Origin: Deltaproteobacteria bacterium
GTDB lineage: Bacteria > Myxococcota_C > UBA6777
DNA length: 64,000 nt
Reading direction: 5' to 3'
Assembly (NCBI GenBank): GCA_002731275.1
Contig: PCBK01000030.1
Location: forward strand, 98,609-162,608
Below the pieces are notes generated by a model, which was not told the DNA's origin, ran no database searches, and saw nothing but the letters and a program-made list of their open reading frames with translations. Positions 9,460 through 19,000 of the stretch are shown here, in pieces. Both the position numbers and the translations under genes were made by a program. The stretch's first letter is position 1; each line of letters opens with the position of its first letter.

Positions 9460-10224
9460 ATGAATACGCCCACAGGTTTTGCCCAGAGATATTTGACAGG
9501 TCTGCTTTTGTGCGCCCTCACGCTTGTTTGCGTTCCCACAGCACACGCAACAACAGTCTTAAAACTGACAGATGAGCAGATTGTCGAACACTCGTCGATC
9601 TTTGTGCGCGCGACAGTTATCGATCAAAAGGCCATCTGGGCCCCCAAAAAGATCGGTATTGTGACATTGGTGAAGCTGAAAATTGAAGAAGAGATCTTCA
9701 ACCGCAGCACACCGACATATGTATATGTTCGACACTTTGGTGGCACCATCGGGAAGGTCACAATGCACATGCCCAGTGGCCCCAAGTTCACCAACGGTGA
9801 AGAGGTCCTCGTTGCACTGCAATCCTCTCCTTACCTGCCCAAAAATGAATACCTCCTTGTTGGTTTGACACAAGGAAAGTGGACCATCTCACCAGCAGAT
9901 CCACAAGCGCAAAAACAGGGTTTCACTTCGACACGCACAATCCTCCGTGCGTCCGAGGCCGGCCACCTCAAACTCGTCGGTGGCAACACAAACCTGAAGG
10001 TCGCCAAAGCGTCCCCCAAAATTCTCAGCGTCTTGCTCGGTCAACTGCGTGCACACTGGAAAACCATCCAACTCAAACGTCAAAAACAGACACTCCCCTT
10101 GCAGTTGAACAAACCGACTCCTCGTGTCGTGCCCCTGAAAAAACCCATCATCTTGAAGAAGCCCTTGCGTGTGGCACCCATCAAGCCAGTCCAACCCAAG
10201 AAAACCACAGAAACACAGCAGTAA
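9460..10224 (+). CDS. Secreted protein of unknown function, co-transcribed with matrixin protease
   Basis: 254 residues with a signal peptide (YLTGLLLCALTLVCVPTAHA) at residues 11-30. The mature part (LTDEQIVEHSSIFVRATVID, then YVYVRHFGGTIG, then GEEVLVALQSSPYL) resembles short secreted beta-rich proteins often found beside matrixin metalloproteases in myxobacterial genomes; I cannot name the family with certainty. The C-terminal 70 residues are rich in Lys and Pro (repeated KKP/PLK motifs), so the tail is basic and probably disordered. The next gene begins 24 bases downstream with its own strong Shine-Dalgarno, which suggests a two-gene operon. A role as partner, inhibitor or substrate of the protease is inference only. 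Confidence 0.8.
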   Translation: MNTPTGFAQRYLTGLLLCALTLVCVPTAHATTVLKLTDEQIVEHSSIFVRATVIDQKAIWAPKKIGIVTLVKLKIEEEIFNRSTPTYVYVRHFGGTIGKVTMHMPSGPKFTNGEEVLVALQSSPYLPKNEYLLVGLTQGKWTISPADPQAQKQGFTSTRTILRASEAGHLKLVGGNTNLKVAKASPKILSVLLGQLRAHWKTIQLKRQKQTLPLQLNKPTPRVVPLKKPIILKKPLRVAPIKPVQPKKTTETQQ

Positions 10225-10248
10225 TCCCGCCCAGAAGGAGTCGCAAGG

Positions 10249-13110
10249 ATGTATCATTTTTCAGAAACACAACGCACACGTGCTTACCGCATCGCCCTGC
10301 TTGTAGGGTGTTTCGGTCTCTTTTTGTTTGTCTCTTCTGCTCACGCATGGAACCCCCTCGTCGTCCGTGGACGCTGCCAACAGTCCGGCGTCCAGTGTAG
10401 TAGTACAGTCGGTAACGCCGGTGGCCAAGGCGCATGTTGCGATCCACAAAGTAGCACCATCGCGAGCTGTGAAAGTAACAACCGTTGCGCAGGTGGGAGC
10501 CCCTACAAATGGGCAGCCAATCAGATCCCACTGACGTGGTTCTTCAACCCCAACGGTATGGCTGGAAAATCTGGCTACGCAGGTTTGACTGAGGCCCAAC
10601 TTGAGGCAGACCTCAAACGCGCATTCGACGTGTGGACCAAACCTGTCTGTACCTCATTTCGCCACAGCTACCAGGGAAAAACCACAACGACACCCAGCTT
10701 TAACCGCCCTCTCGTGATGTTCCTCGCAACAGACGCACAATGGGCACAGCTCGGCGCACACAGCAGTACACTCGCCTTTACACGCCCCATCCCCAGCAAC
10801 AATGGCGCGCTCCAGGACGGTGACATCTACTTCAACCCACGCCCTGGTAACCGTGGTTGGGGAATCTCACCAAACGTCGCGAGAGGGAACATCGACTTTG
10901 CTGACGTCGCAGCACACGAGATGGGACACGCGATCGGCTTCGCACATACCAACAACAAAGTCTTGATGTACTACTCCATCCGCTGTACCGGGAACTGCTT
11001 TCGCAGCACTCTCTTCAAAGATGATCAAGACGCTGTGTGTACAACATACCCACGCACCGGCCCCTGCTCTTCAGACGCGGACTGTGGTGGATGTCTCAGA
11101 TGTAGCAGCGGAAAATGTGTTGCTAAAAACATCCCCCAAGCACGCAACCTCTGCAAACCCTGCACCCAACCCTCCGACTGTGGTGGCGCAAGTGACATCT
11201 GTGTCCGCCTCACAGAAGGTAACCGCTGCTCCATGGCCTGTGACAGCCAGGACTGCTGTCCTAACGGTTATCGCTGTACCCAGCTGACACTCAGCACCAA
11301 AGTCTGTATCCCAGAGGCCGGCGCGTGTGCGCCCGTCTCCTGTACAACAGACGCACAATGTGGTCCTGGAGAACAATGTGGCAGCAGCAAGACTTGTGAA
11401 CCCAAACCCGTCGCGGTCGCTGCAAACTCCTGTAAACTCTGCGCCAACAGCAGCGAGTGTGGGAGCGGAAACGCCTGTATCCAGGTCGACACAGTGACAC
11501 GCTGTGCGCAGCCTTGTGTCGCCGACAACTTCTGCCCCACAGGGTACTTCTGTAAGAGCACCTCTGCAGGACGACGTTGTGTCCCAGAGGACAACATCTG
11601 CCCATGTACACAGGACAGCCAATGTGACACTGGTCAAGTCTGCCGTAACAACAAGTGCCAAAAGCTCGGCGGTGGTAAATTTGGCGACACCTGTAGTGAC
11701 ACCACACCTTGTGCCGCAGGGTACAGCTGTGTCGACACAGGCCAATCCAAGATCTGTATCCAACCTTGTGGTCGCGCCAACACAGCAAACGGTGCGCCTG
11801 GTGGTCCTTGTCGTTCTGATGGCTCCTGTGATGGCGGTGCGCAGTGCTTCCGCGCTGGCGGTGGCACCATCTGTATGCCCCAATCCTGCCCAACAGGAAA
11901 CTGTGCATCCGCAGGTGGACAATGTTACCAAGTCGGAAACGGTGTAGGAAACAGATGCCTTTGCACAAGCGACGCACAGTGTGGCGCTGGGAAAGTCTGT
12001 AACACCTCTCTCTTGAAACAAGTCTTTGGACAAAACATCGGCGCTTGCGCCACACCATCCACACCCGCCAAGTGCGAAACTGGATACGACTGCGTTGACG
12101 CCACACAACAAGGCCAACCCGCATGTAATACCAGTCAGCCCGACGGATGCTTCTGCTTCCCAGGAAAAACACAAGGCCCCGGTGACCCCTGTGGACAAAA
12201 ACAATGTAAAGACGGAAACGTCTGTGTCCGCACCTCACAAACCTCCACCGACGGATACTGTCTGCGCACATGCCCCAGCGGCACATGCGACATCGGCGGC
12301 ATCTGCCAGGACGCCGGAAACGTCAAAGTATGTATCTGCGGAAGCTCGGCTCAATGTTCCAATGGCGGTACATGTAAAATCTTCACTGGTGTCAATTACG
12401 GTTCCTGTACCACAGGTGGCACCAACCCCTGTGGTGATGGCACTTGTAGCGCCAGCGAAAACTGCTCCACATGCCCCGCTGACTGCAAATGCCCCTCTGG
12501 ACAAAGCTGTCAAAGCGGGACCTGTAAAGGCGGAGACTGTGGCAACAATGCTTGTGAAGGAGCCAAAGGCGAAAACTGCTCCACATGTCCCGCTGACTGC
12601 GGCTGTGGTGCTGGGAAAAGCTGCCAAAATGGCGCCTGTGTCGAGCCCTCCGACTGTGGAAATAACGCTTGTGAAGGTGCCAAAGGCGAAAGCTGCTCCA
12701 CATGCCCCGCTGATTGTGGCTGTGGAACAGGAAAAAGTTGTCAAAATGGCGCCTGTGTCGAAGCCAAAGACTGTGGAAACAACGCCTGTGAAGGTGCCAA
12801 GGGCGAAAACTGCTCCACCTGCCCACAAGACTGTGCTTGTGGCTCCGGACAATCATGCGTCAATGAGACCTGTACCACCACCGTCAACAAAGAACCTACA
12901 GGAGACGCTGGAACAGGAACCACTGGCGAATGTAAAGATGATGAATACAAAGACTGTGACTCCGAAGGCAAAAACTGTGTCTGCGTCCAAGGGACACCTC
13001 CAGGGTGTGCTGGATGTAGTAGTGTCGACAGTCCATCAGCTTCCTTCCCCTACCTCCTCTTTGTCCTCTTCGGACTCCTCCTCGTCAACATCCGACGAAG
13101 ACGTGACTAA
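10249..13110 (+). CDS. Matrixin-type (M10-like) metalloprotease with cysteine-rich repeats and MYXO-CTERM-like tail
   Basis: 953 residues from an ATG with AGAAGGAG eight bases upstream. A signal peptide lies at about residues 15-35. The protease domain (about 80-265) has IPLTWFFNPNG, the zinc motif HEMGHAIGFAHT (HExGHxxGxxH) and a Met-turn candidate VLMYYS. About 600 residues of cysteine-rich repeats follow, with patterns such as C-x5-DCG and CxxGxxC, ending in three near-identical 39-residue units. The C-terminus (GCAGCSS, hydrophobic FPYLLFVLFGLLLVNI, RRRRD) matches the plan of MYXO-CTERM sorting tails. It should be exported and anchored at, or processed from, the cell surface. Prey or matrix proteolysis is inference. 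Confidence 0.9.
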   Translation: MYHFSETQRTRAYRIALLVGCFGLFLFVSSAHAWNPLVVRGRCQQSGVQCSSTVGNAGGQGACCDPQSSTIASCESNNRCAGGSPYKWAANQIPLTWFFNPNGMAGKSGYAGLTEAQLEADLKRAFDVWTKPVCTSFRHSYQGKTTTTPSFNRPLVMFLATDAQWAQLGAHSSTLAFTRPIPSNNGALQDGDIYFNPRPGNRGWGISPNVARGNIDFADVAAHEMGHAIGFAHTNNKVLMYYSIRCTGNCFRSTLFKDDQDAVCTTYPRTGPCSSDADCGGCLRCSSGKCVAKNIPQARNLCKPCTQPSDCGGASDICVRLTEGNRCSMACDSQDCCPNGYRCTQLTLSTKVCIPEAGACAPVSCTTDAQCGPGEQCGSSKTCEPKPVAVAANSCKLCANSSECGSGNACIQVDTVTRCAQPCVADNFCPTGYFCKSTSAGRRCVPEDNICPCTQDSQCDTGQVCRNNKCQKLGGGKFGDTCSDTTPCAAGYSCVDTGQSKICIQPCGRANTANGAPGGPCRSDGSCDGGAQCFRAGGGTICMPQSCPTGNCASAGGQCYQVGNGVGNRCLCTSDAQCGAGKVCNTSLLKQVFGQNIGACATPSTPAKCETGYDCVDATQQGQPACNTSQPDGCFCFPGKTQGPGDPCGQKQCKDGNVCVRTSQTSTDGYCLRTCPSGTCDIGGICQDAGNVKVCICGSSAQCSNGGTCKIFTGVNYGSCTTGGTNPCGDGTCSASENCSTCPADCKCPSGQSCQSGTCKGGDCGNNACEGAKGENCSTCPADCGCGAGKSCQNGACVEPSDCGNNACEGAKGESCSTCPADCGCGTGKSCQNGACVEAKDCGNNACEGAKGENCSTCPQDCACGSGQSCVNETCTTTVNKEPTGDAGTGTTGECKDDEYKDCDSEGKNCVCVQGTPPGCAGCSSVDSPSASFPYLLFVLFGLLLVNIRRRRD
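12535..12885 (+). repeat. Three tandem 117-base (39-residue) cysteine-rich repeats within the matrixin gene
   Basis: Units begin at 12535, 12652 and 12769, each with GAC-TGT coding DCGNNACEGAKGE, then CSTCP, DCxCG, SCxNxxC. Unit boundaries are 117 bases apart and in frame. The first two are almost identical in protein and the third diverges at its end. A shorter related unit precedes them from about 12429. The recent-looking duplication means the copy number could vary between strains. Confidence 0.9.
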
Positions 13111-13129
13111 GTGTTCCAAAATGGAACAC
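13111..13129. promoter_or_regulatory. Palindromic site 1 of 4 (putative enhancer-binding-protein site)
   Basis: GTGTTCCAAAATGGAACAC forms a perfect palindrome of eight-base arms around AAA. It starts directly after the TAA of the matrixin gene. Its centre lies about 298 bases upstream of the predicted sigma-54 transcription start near 13418. Confidence 0.75.
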
Positions 13130-13152
13130 CTCACATATACTTGATATAGTAT

Positions 13153-13171
13153 GTGTTCCAAAATGGAACAC
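13153..13171. promoter_or_regulatory. Palindromic site 2 of 4
   Basis: This site is an exact second copy of site 1, with GTGTTCCA arms around AAA. Its centre is 42 bases from site 1, about four helical turns, so the two sites face the same side of the DNA. Confidence 0.75.
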
Positions 13172-13218
13172 TATGACATCACTGTCTTGATTTCCCCTCC
13201 CCCCAAGAAGAATATACT

Positions 13219-13245
13219 GCAAGTGTTCCATTTTGGAACACTTGC
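13219..13245. promoter_or_regulatory. Palindromic site 3 of 4 (longest, 12-base arms)
   Basis: The core GTGTTCCA-TTT-TGGAACAC is extended by GCAA and TTGC on its flanks to perfect 12-base arms (GCAAGTGTTCCA) around TTT. It is the longest of the four and probably the strongest. The centre lies 70 bases from site 2. Confidence 0.78.
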
Positions 13246-13265
13246 TCCACTCTATTCTTGATCAA

Positions 13266-13284
13266 GTGATCCATTTTGGAACAC
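13266..13284. promoter_or_regulatory. Palindromic site 4 of 4 (one mismatch)
   Basis: GTGATCCA-TTT-TGGAACAC is the same motif with one arm mismatch (A at 13269). The centre lies 43 bases from site 3 and about 143 bases upstream of the predicted start of transcription, within the usual range for sigma-54 activator sites. Confidence 0.68.
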
Positions 13285-13391
13285 CTACACACAAAAATCG
13301 ATCTATTTTCATGAACATATGAACCTCCCTTATGCCCTTTCACCATATAAACACAAGATTAATATGAGTTTTTGCACCAAGTAAGATGTTT

Positions 13392-13407
13392 GGGCACATG
13401 ATATGCA
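13392..13407 (+). promoter_or_regulatory. Candidate sigma-54 (-24/-12) promoter
   Basis: GGGCACATGATATGCA fits the consensus TGGCAC-N5-TTGCA closely. The essential GG sits at 13393-13394 and GC at 13405-13406, exactly ten bases apart as sigma-54 requires. Transcription would begin near 13418 and give a leader of about 110 bases before the ATG at 13530. The downstream operon itself encodes a sigma-54 activator, and four palindromes lie upstream. The rest of the 13285-13529 stretch holds no other feature I can support. Confidence 0.72.
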
Positions 13408-13529
13408 TAAGGACTCTCCTACACAAACCTGTCTTAGGATGTAAAAGAGCACGGATTGTCAGAAGACATCCCAACAAGCAGGTCACAGTACCAGGGCATG
13501 TCCGGCCCAAGTCCTCCAAAGGAGCAATC

Positions 13530-14420
13530 ATGATAAAAGTTACTGTATGGGGTTCACGAGGCAGCATTCCAGTATCAGGCTCACAATTCCACCGACATGG
13601 TGGTTCGACGACGAGCATTGAAATTGAGCTTCTCGATAGCACAGAGCAAACCCCCTCACGCGTCTTAATCGACTGCGGAACAGGGCTCACAGAGCTTGGT
13701 AAAAACTGGGGAGATCGCGTCCCAGAGGCTCTGATGCTCCAAACACACATGCACTGGGATCACATACAAGGTTTCCCCTTCTTTGGCCCACTCTTCAACC
13801 CTGCTTCACAATTTGAATTGTACGCCGTCCCCAGAGATGGACAAACATTCAATGAAGTCCTGTCCCAACAAATGACCAAGCCGACGTTCCCCATCGGCAT
13901 CGACATCCTCCCTGCGACATTGGATTTCCACTCCCTCCCCCAAAATGGACAAATGCAAAAAGGCGAATTGACCTTGTCATGGGTCGAGTTGTGGCATCCT
14001 TCAGGGAGCACAGCCTTCCGTATTGACTACAAGGGCGCGAGCTTCGTATTTACAGGTGATGTCGAAGTCCAGCAAGGCTGTCGCTCCCAACTCATCGAAT
14101 TTGCAAAGGACGCAGATGTGATGATCATGGACGCCCAGTACTTCCCAGAAGAGTACGAAAGTCGCAAAGGCTTTGGACACTCCACCCCCGTCGACGCAGT
14201 CAGCGTCGCAAAAGAAGCCGGCATCAAACACCTCTACATGACCCACCACGATCCGTCTCACGATGACGAAAGACTCGATGAAAAGCTTCGTTTTGCGCAG
14301 TCGCTGAACAACGATGGTTTGCTGACTATCCATAACACCTACGACGGCTTACAGATCGATGTTCGCCCTAGCAATGCCCCTCGCGACGCTGACAACAGCT
14401 TGATCTCCGCCACTGCTTAA
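13530..14420 (+). CDS. MBL-fold metallo-hydrolase (cyclic-phosphodiesterase-like)
   Basis: 296 residues; the start at 13530 is supported by AAAGGAG six bases upstream and by the family-typical N-terminus MIKVTVWGSRGSIPVSG. The metallo-beta-lactamase motif H-x-H-x-D-H is THMHWDH at residues 72-78, with further ligands likely in ELWHPSGS, FTGDVE and the late TMTHHDPSHDD/MTHHD segment. The GSRGSIPV opening and the order of motifs resemble the PhnP/phosphoribosyl cyclic phosphodiesterase-like branch often linked to signalling domains. It is cytoplasmic. It is the first gene after the sigma-54 promoter and lies 68 bases before the sigma-54 activator gene, so it probably shares its operon. Cleaving a cyclic nucleotide sensed by the activator's GAF domain is a hypothesis. 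Confidence 0.85.
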   Translation: MIKVTVWGSRGSIPVSGSQFHRHGGSTTSIEIELLDSTEQTPSRVLIDCGTGLTELGKNWGDRVPEALMLQTHMHWDHIQGFPFFGPLFNPASQFELYAVPRDGQTFNEVLSQQMTKPTFPIGIDILPATLDFHSLPQNGQMQKGELTLSWVELWHPSGSTAFRIDYKGASFVFTGDVEVQQGCRSQLIEFAKDADVMIMDAQYFPEEYESRKGFGHSTPVDAVSVAKEAGIKHLYMTHHDPSHDDERLDEKLRFAQSLNNDGLLTIHNTYDGLQIDVRPSNAPRDADNSLISATA

Positions 14421-14488
14421 TCTATTCTCCTACCTGACAGTCTCAGCTCCCTCCGACCATCCAGGCTCATACCAAAGGTCACTTTACA

Positions 14489-16024
14489 ATGGATGAACCT
14501 ATTCTTTTGGACCTCGGTGAATGGGTCCGAAAAGAGATCAGCGCCGATCAGCTACTCGCACGCCTTGTTGACGTCGTCAAAGAATACCTTCAGGCAGATC
14601 GCGCCACCATCTACCTGATGGACGCCCCCAAAGATGAACTCGTCAGCGTCGCAGCCCACCTGCCAGAGCTAAAAGAGCTGCGCGTCCCCATCAGCCAAGG
14701 TGTCGCAGGATACGTCGCCCGTACACAGCGGATCGTGAACATCCCATACTGTGAAACGGACTCCCGCTTTTGGAGTGGCGTCGATGAGCGCACGGGCTAC
14801 ACAACCCGCTCCATGCTCGCGGCCCCTATTCCATCACCAGATCAACAGCTCATTGGGATCGTGCAGTGTCTCAATAAAAAAGACGGGGAGATCTTCACAG
14901 GTGAAGACGAAGACCTCCTCTCCAGCCTCGCCAAGCAGATCGGGGAAGTCATCCAAGAGACAACACTCGGTGATACTCCGGGCATTCAGCTAGATTCAGC
15001 TTACCAAGATCCAGAGACTCAAGATGACTGGCTACCTCTCGAAGATCGGATCAACCGAGTCATCGGCTTTGGACCGGCGATGAGAAATGTCTTCCAGAGC
15101 ATACGCCGTGTCGCATCGACAAAAGCTACGGTCCTGCTTCGAGGGGAGAGCGGAACTGGAAAGAGCTTGATCGCGCGTGCGCTACACTACAACTCCGCTG
15201 AGAGTCACGGCCCCTTCGTCCACCTCGACTGTACAACGCTCCCCGAAGGGCTTATGGAGAACGAACTCTTTGGACACGAGAGAGGTGCGTATACAGGCGC
15301 ACATGCCCGCAAGATAGGCAAAGTCGAAGCTGCCTCTGGTGGCACATTGTTCCTCGATGAGATCGGAGACCTCCCACTCCAACTACAGGGAAAATTACTG
15401 ACCCTGCTCCAAGAACGCACGTATCACAGAGTTGGCGGCACGAAACCCCTCAAAGCTGATATTCGCATCATCGCCGCGACCAACCGAGAGCTTGAACAAC
15501 TCGTAGAGCAAGAGCGTTTTCGCAAAGATCTGTACTACCGTTTGCAGGTCGTACAGATCGAGCTTCCCCCCCTACGTGTAAGAGGAAAATCCGATCTCAC
15601 AAGGCTCATCCATTATTTCCTACACAAAGCCGCCAAACACCACGGAAAACCGACCAGCACACTCACCCCACAAGCGCTCCAACGCCTCCTCGAATATCCC
15701 TGGCCTGGAAATGTCAGAGAGCTCGAAAACTGTTTAGAATCGGCAGTGATCTTTTCGGATGGTGAGATCGACCCACAACACTTACCCCTCGCGCAAAATC
15801 CGCCGCCACAACCACCTTCTCCGACAACAGAAGCGGCCGCTACCACCTCATCTCCTGCACAGATCTTTGCGCAGGAACCCACACTCAAAGAGCTTGAGGG
15901 ACAGTACATCGCGTTTTTGTTGCAGCAATACGATGGAAACCGCTCCACGTGCGCACGCATCCTCAACATCGGACGCAACACACTGGTACGAAAGATCAAA
16001 GAACATCAACTTGACGATCTTTGA
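14489..16024 (+). CDS. Sigma-54-dependent transcriptional activator, GAF-AAA+-Fis architecture
   Basis: 511 residues. An N-terminal GAF sensor domain covers about residues 15-155 ([40 protein letters not shown]). The AAA+ domain runs from about 190 to 425, with Walker A GESGTGKS at 219-226, the sigma-54-contacting GAYTGA loop at 266-271, Walker [14 protein letters not shown] and sensor [11 protein letters not shown] Fis-type helix-turn-helix follows at about 475-510 ([20 protein letters not shown]). This is the NorR/NifA-like plan: a small ligand binds GAF, and the AAA+ ring remodels sigma-54 holoenzyme. The gene ends 19 bases inside the convergent gene's 3' end, so there is no room for a terminator. 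Autoregulation through the upstream palindromes is inferred. Confidence 0.94.
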   Translation: MDEPILLDLGEWVRKEISADQLLARLVDVVKEYLQADRATIYLMDAPKDELVSVAAHLPELKELRVPISQGVAGYVARTQRIVNIPYCETDSRFWSGVDERTGYTTRSMLAAPIPSPDQQLIGIVQCLNKKDGEIFTGEDEDLLSSLAKQIGEVIQETTLGDTPGIQLDSAYQDPETQDDWLPLEDRINRVIGFGPAMRNVFQSIRRVASTKATVLLRGESGTGKSLIARALHYNSAESHGPFVHLDCTTLPEGLMENELFGHERGAYTGAHARKIGKVEAASGGTLFLDEIGDLPLQLQGKLLTLLQERTYHRVGGTKPLKADIRIIAATNRELEQLVEQERFRKDLYYRLQVVQIELPPLRVRGKSDLTRLIHYFLHKAAKHHGKPTSTLTPQALQRLLEYPWPGNVRELENCLESAVIFSDGEIDPQHLPLAQNPPPQPPSPTTEAAATTSSPAQIFAQEPTLKELEGQYIAFLLQQYDGNRSTCARILNIGRNTLVRKIKEHQLDDL

Positions 16025-19000
16025 TCCACCCCTCTAAAGGACTTTCTTCTCGTCCAAAAGACAAAGAAGAGCCAACACAACACCCAAAACCATCCCGTCT
16101 CAACCCCTCCCCCTGTCGCCTGGCATCCACACCCTTTGCCCTTCTCCTCAGGCTCTCCCTCAACACCGACGATCACCTCGACAGGTGCGGAGTAAGCATA
16201 CCCATCGAAGACACGCAATTGAAAACGATACTGGCCCGGCTGCTTCGCCTGGAAGGTCACCTTCTGCGCCTCACTTTGGTCGATCACATCAGTCGGACCT
16301 GCGAGCTGCTTCCACTCATAAGAGAGCGTATCCCCGTCAGGATCTTCACTCAAACCTCCGTCAAGGACGACCATATCCCCGACAGAGATATCACCGAGTG
16401 GAGCGATACGTGCGATAGGCGTCCGGTTGATTCCCAACACCCTGATCGTCACAGTGTCCTCAATGGAGCGGCTCTTTCCGTCATCAACCTGCAAACCAAT
16501 GACGTACTTTTGGATCAACTTATCGCGTGTTGAAAACGAAGGTTTTTGCGGATTCGCGAGATTGAAATTCAGCACCGCGTTAGGTGGCTCGATCACCCGC
16601 CATGTATACGTCAGATTGTCTCCCTCATCGAGATCGACGCTCTTCGAACCATCCAGTGTCACGCTCTGCCCAACACGAACCTGCAGATCTTCGCCAGCGT
16701 GTGCACGGGGAACATGGTTGACCCCATCCTGATCGGCGACGATCGAGATCCGCGCAGGCATACTCCAGGCTTTTCCATCGTGGACTTCGAGAGAGAACGT
16801 GTAGATCCCATATGTCGGTGGAATAAAGGAAGCTGAGCTGTCTGTATCCAGTGGATGAAAGAGGACCACAGGAAATCCATCGACTTGGCGCCAACGATAT
16901 CGCAGCGCCTCCCCCTCAGGATCGTAACTTGTATGTCCCTTCAACTCTACAGCCTGACCGACATTCCAACTCGTCTGAGAGCTCGTGTCGATCTTCGCAA
17001 TCGGAGGTTGATTACCATCCACATTCCCTCGAACGAGTACATCGAGTGGTGCGGACTTTCCACCGGCGCTCTCCACCTCCAGACGAAATGTCAGATCACA
17101 AGAGTGCAACGAAAAGAACGATGGGCGCGCAGTTTTCGCATCCAGCAAGGTCACATCCCGCCCTTCGAGTTGCTGCCAAGAGAAAGACAACTGCCCCCCA
17201 CCAAAGTCGATGCTTTTGGAGGCATCAAGTGTCACAACCTGACCAAAATTTCCATGTAATGGACTGGCATTTGCGAGTGGTAGGAAATGCTCCTCACCAT
17301 CTTCGGAGATCGAGATCCCCACGACAGTCTGCAAAGAAGAGAGTTCTCCAGAGGTCACACGCAGACCAATGCGATAATACCCCGGACTTTCAGCGCGAAA
17401 GGTCACCTTTGGCTGCGCATCACCAGACAAAGAGGCGCCCTCTTTTGGACGCGTGTCTCCTGTTCGCTCCGGCAAAATAGTCCATTTGTAATTGACAGGA
17501 AGACCATCGAGCTGCCGACTTCGAGAACCATCGAGTACAATCGCTTCCTTCACCTTTGCGGCCTGCGGTGCGACAATGACGGCATGTGGTACGTAGGAGC
17601 TTGATGGATCGTGAATGGCGATCGAGAGTTCGCGACTCTGGCTCCCTCCTGCCTTGTCCCTCACCAACAACCGAAAATGATACACGCCCACAACAGCAGG
17701 CGTAAAATAGGCCCGCTCACTCTCAGCTTCTTGAAGTTCAACTTTGAGCTGACTCTCTGTGTTGAGCTGTGTCCATTTGAACGACAGCACATCACCATTT
17801 GCGTCGGAGCTTCCGCGTGCGTCGAGCGCGATCTTTTGGCCAACCTTACTCGCACGTGGTGCCCAAGCGTTGACACATGGAGGAACATTGTTGACGTTCA
17901 CACGCAAAAACGCAGGGACCCCTTTTCTCTCTCCACTGCTGACAGCGAGGCGAAAAACGTATACACCGGCCTTTCGCAACAGCGTCTTTGTCTTACACAA
18001 CGAAGGTTCCTGGATCTTCACTGTCTCAGCGTCGTCAGGTGCGCGCTCTAGGCTCCATTGGCAACTTACCGTCCCCCCTTTGGGATCAGAGCTACTACTT
18101 CCGTCAAGTATGACTTCTCCTGGCGCGGTCTGAAGATCTTTTCCAGCGACCGCGATCGGCTCTCCTTGGTTCTGTTGGACAGTCACAAAAAAAGACAGGC
18201 GCTCACTCGCACCTTGTCCATCAAAAACTTCCAGAATCACGAGTTGACGTCCGACATCTTCGGTTTTTGGCAGCCATTGAAGAGAGGCAAACCCCACGCT
18301 CTTTCCAGCCTTATTGGCGGTATTTGTGGCGTTGAGTGTCATCCCTGCAGGAGACTCGATCAGACGAAATCCCAGAACATCACCTGTATCGACGTCTTCT
18401 GCGCGCAATGACACACAGGAGAACTCGATCCCGACTTGCGCTTGAAGACACGGAGTTGAGACAAAGCGAGGCGCGTCGTTACGCCCCCTCACCTTGAGTA
18501 GAAACGTTTGTGTGACGGAGGCTCCGCGACCATCATCGACGAGCAGCTCGACGCGATGTCCTGTCGTGCTGAGATCTTCCTGGCGAGGTGTCCACAACAA
18601 CAACGCCCTCTCACGATCCAGACTGACGAGCTGCATCCCTGCAGGTCCACTCACAAAACGAAAATGCAGCATATCCCCGTTGGGGTCCGACGCTTTGAGT
18701 AGATATCTGTACTCACTTCGCTCTTCGGCGAATGTCACAGGCTGGCTCTCAAAAGAAGGCGGCTCATTGTCCTCAGTCACAGTCAAAATAAATGTCTGCA
18801 CCGCAAACAGACCGCCACGATCGGAGACACGAATGCGCACGAGGTGTTCACCTCTTTGGAGAGGAAGTGGAGACCATGTAAAGAGTCCGGACTGGGCATC
18901 CATTGCCATCCCCGTGAGGGGTTGTTCAAGACGAAAAGACAGCGGCTCTTGCTCAGGATCAGACGCCACAACCTGATACGTGTAACTTTGCCCCTGCTTT

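Noticed and set aside
11071-12204. Long open frame on the minus strand inside the matrixin gene
   Set aside because: It is a mirror of the Cys-rich repeats; composition is unlike a real protein and the plus-strand frame has clear domains and a ribosome site.
13111-13129. First palindrome as the terminator of the matrixin gene
   Set aside because: The stem is AT-balanced with no T-tract, and the same motif recurs three more times upstream of a promoter, so an operator role is more likely.
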